Assembly (NCBI RefSeq): GCF_014839805.1
Contig: NC_051118.1
Coordinates: 558,001-622,000 of the forward strand
DNA: 64,000 bases
Direction of reading: 5' to 3'
Source of the DNA: Manduca sexta
Taxonomy: Eukaryota > Arthropoda > Insecta > Lepidoptera > Sphingidae
The notes below the pieces were generated by a model. The model saw nothing but the letters and a program-made list of their open reading frames with translations, was not told the origin of the DNA and made no database searches. Below are positions 62,149 to 64,000 of this stretch, one piece after another (within the stretch, counting starts at the first letter, position 1; every line of letters starts with the position of its first letter). Made by a program: the position numbers and the translations under genes.

Positions 62149-62374
62149 GCAGTGTGTAGTCACTGTTGTGTTCCAGTTTTAAGGACATTGTAGCCAGTGT
62201 AACTACTGAACTGAGACTTAACATCTCAAGTCTCAGGATAGCGAGCGCAGTGAAATACCAAACAACACTTTGTAATTAAAGGTATTGGGTGATGTTTCTA
62301 CTGTTTATGGGCGGTCGTATCGCTTGCCATCAGGCGAACGGCAAGCACGTCCCATCATTCAAAGCTATAAAAAA
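62149..62374 (+). mobile_element. Family D, 5'-truncated
   Basis: GCAGTGTGTAGTCACTGTTG, AAGGACATTGTAGCCAGTGT, CTCAAGTCTCAGGATAGCGA, TAAAGGTATTGGGTGATGTT, GGGCGGTCGTATCGCTTGCC, ATCAGGCGAACGGCAAGCAC, CAAAGCTATAAAAAAAAT. Confidence 0.7.
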
Positions 62375-62570
62375 AATATCCATTAATCCAAAAAACACTA
62401 AAAATCTAGTTAATACCCAAGTAATATTACAAACTTACTCCTTCATTAATAGATAAAAGGATACCCCTTTAAATAATCCACAAAATTATAACCTCTTAAA
62501 CTTGAAACCCTCAAAATTAATAACAAGCTTAATACCAGTTAAAAGTAACAGTAAACCTCCTAAGTCCTCG

Positions 62571-62645
62571 CGGAATGGCGGTCATAAATAATTCAAAATG
62601 GCGACGCAAGATGGCGGCGTAAACATGGCGGCGCTAATGTCGGGA
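62571..62645 (+). promoter_or_regulatory. Cluster of four ATGGCG (YY1/Pho-like) motifs
   Basis: ATGGCG occurs at 62575, 62598, 62611 and 62625, all on the plus strand, as AATGGCGG, AAAATGGCGACG, AAGATGGCGGCG and ACATGGCGGCG, spaced 23, 13 and 14 bp. AAGATGGCGGC is the well-known YY1-type motif (Pho in insects). The island is richer in GC than its surroundings. It could be a promoter, a Polycomb-response-type element or a decayed repeat; no adjacent gene is visible. Confidence 0.4.
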
Positions 62646-63143
62646 AATTTATCTGACATATTTAACAAGGCGTCGTGAGGACGTTGTAGGTTGGTTTTGA
62701 ATATGGAACATAATATTTTTAGTATATATTTCTTCTATAAGTTGTAGCGTATATAGATAGTGGACCAGAAAGTCCTAAGTTAAATTCCCAGGCCGGTCAA
62801 AAATTGGTGTGAATCCACAGATTGCGCAAAATTAAATCTGTATTCCGTAGAAAATTTTGACACAAAGAAAGCGTCTGTCATAAGGAGTTAGCCATTTTAT
62901 GCAATGTGCCTGACAAATTATCACCAACCTTACAATATCCGATAGCAATAGTTCCCAAAAGAGATATATCCATATGCGTAATCAAAGATAGATAGACAAT
63001 TTAGTTAAAGACCAAACAGCAGGACCAAAATTGTGCTCCAAAAGTGATTACCAATTCATTATAAGTCGTTCTTATTTAAAATATCCGTGTGACAAGACAT
63101 CACATAGTCCTTAGGTAATAATACAAAAATAGCATATTTACAG
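62646..63143. other. No supported gene
   Basis: AT-rich. A degenerate SINE-like scrap (AAAGTCCTAAGTTAAATTCC, CAGGCCGGTCAAAAATTGG) at about 62770-62810. Nothing else recognised. Confidence 0.45.
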
Positions 63144-63469
63144 AAAATAAATAATAATAAATATAATATTAGTCCTGTATTATAGTATACTGTCCTACTG
63201 TTGGGCACGGGCCTCCTGCTGCTGAGAGAGATTAGGCCTTAGTCCACCACGCTGGCCTAGTGCGGATTGGTAGACTTCACACACCATCAAAATCCCTGTA
63301 CTGAACTTCTCTGGTATGCAGGTTTCCTCACGATGTTTTCCTTCACCGTTAGAGCAAGCGATAATTTACAAATAATACACTCATAATATTTAGAAAAGTC
63401 AGAGGTATATGCCCATATCTCGGCAGTCCGTTCCACAACCAACTAGACTATCGCCGCTAAAATAAATAA
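63144..63469 (-). mobile_element. SINE-C, full length, with 11-bp TSD
   Basis: Minus strand: AGCGGCGATAGTCTAGTTGG, GTGGAACGGACTGCCGAGAT at the head; CTAACGGTGAAGGAAAACAT, CGTGAGGAAACCTGCATACC, CAATCCGCACTAGGCCAGCG, AACAGTAGGACAGTATACTA and a TATTATATTTATTATTATT tail. AAAATAAATAA flanks both sides (63144-63154, 63459-63469). The head lacks a good B box (ATGGGCATATACCTCTG instead of the usual GGTTCAAATCC). Confidence 0.85.
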
Positions 63470-63479
63470 GCGCAATAAA

Positions 63480-63620
63480 AAACTGCAAATTACGATATGG
63501 AAAAAATATGAGGTATTTTATATCGGTGTTTTGCTATTTCATGGCTGATTGAGTAAGCATCGCATTAGCGCATTTTTGTATAACAATCTTCCCATTGTCC
63601 TCTTTATAATCATAGAACAC
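63480..63620 (+). repeat. Family F copy
   Basis: AACTGCAAATTACGATATGG, AAAAAATATGAGGTATTTTA, TATCGGTGTTTTGCTATTTC, GCGCATTTTTGTATAACAAT, CTTCCCATTGTCCTCTTTAT. Third member with 8200-8360 and 20570-20750. Confidence 0.5.
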
Positions 63621-64000
63621 TTTGTTCGCAGTGCAGAATGTTTTGTAGGCATGTTAAAATGTTCGTGAAATTTATGGAACAAAACAATAGGCCCTATAAT
63701 TTTCCCGTGAGGTTTTAACTATAACATCTTTGTCTATCATAATGTATTCAAGAATACTCCTAACTTATCACTTATGTCACTATACGTGAGTAATATATTC
63801 AAGAATAATTTCTAATAGCTTTACACTTGTCAAATGGTCTCAAATTAGTCCGAATATAACCATAAACAACTTTACACTCCAAGGCTTCGGCATAGGTCAT
63901 TATTTCGTTTGTAGGGAAACCTACAGAATCTAAGCAATTACCGATAGGGTCTCGAATAGTTTATAAAATTTGAATATATTTAAAACTTTAATAAAAAAAA
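63621..64000. other. No supported gene
   Basis: AT-rich end of the window with no recognised feature. Confidence 0.5.

Noticed and set aside
1..64000. CRISPR array, bacterial operon, prophage or symbiont DNA
   Set aside because: No regularly spaced repeats, no ribosome-binding sites ahead of long ORFs, and coding density near zero.

Overview
This window is eukaryotic, AT-rich, non-coding DNA, most likely from a moth or butterfly (Lepidoptera). I infer this from the repeat families rather than from a marker gene: tRNA-headed SINEs with A and B boxes, many short non-autonomous Helitrons (TC...CTAG ends, placed between host A and T), Penelope-like element (PLE) termini, and RTE-like and R1-like LINE scraps. 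Species or family cannot be fixed from this. I found no intact host protein-coding gene, rRNA, genuine tRNA gene, CRISPR array, or bacterial-style operon. Nearly every recognisable coding stretch is the broken end of a transposable element.

Layout. (i) 1-3566: unique AT-rich DNA with two SINE-A pieces and a PLE terminus. (ii) 3567-23420 and 23921-44903: the same ~20 kb block twice, head to tail, separated by exactly 500 Ns (23421-23920). Copy 1 ends at the left edge of the gap and copy 2 begins at the right edge. The copies match closely over most of their length but differ by whole SINE insertions (with empty sites in copy 1), two strongly diverged blocks, and microsatellite lengths. The simplest reading is that two overlapping contigs, one from each parental haplotype, were placed side by side instead of merged. 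A true tandem duplication with its junction inside the gap is the alternative. (iii) 44904-64000: unique DNA, again repeat-rich. It holds an RTE-like LINE 3' end, a Helitron with a perfect 95-bp internal inverted repeat, TA-flanked MITEs, a pair of ~225-bp inverted repeats about 5 kb apart, a Helitron nested in a PLE terminus, a GC-rich internally deleted retroposon with a 14-bp target-site duplication, a PLE fragment encoding a GIY-YIG endonuclease domain, and a cluster of four ATGGCG motifs near the right end.

The elements are layered by repeated insertion rather than arranged as a pathway. The clearest relationships are nesting events and full/empty site pairs, which give relative ages. 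I did not find a convincing new biological system. The most useful observations are the probable haplotype duplication, the Helitron hairpin, the small retroposon with a clean target-site duplication, and a decayed cysteine-rich gene fragment present in only one copy. All identities and family names were judged by eye without database searches.
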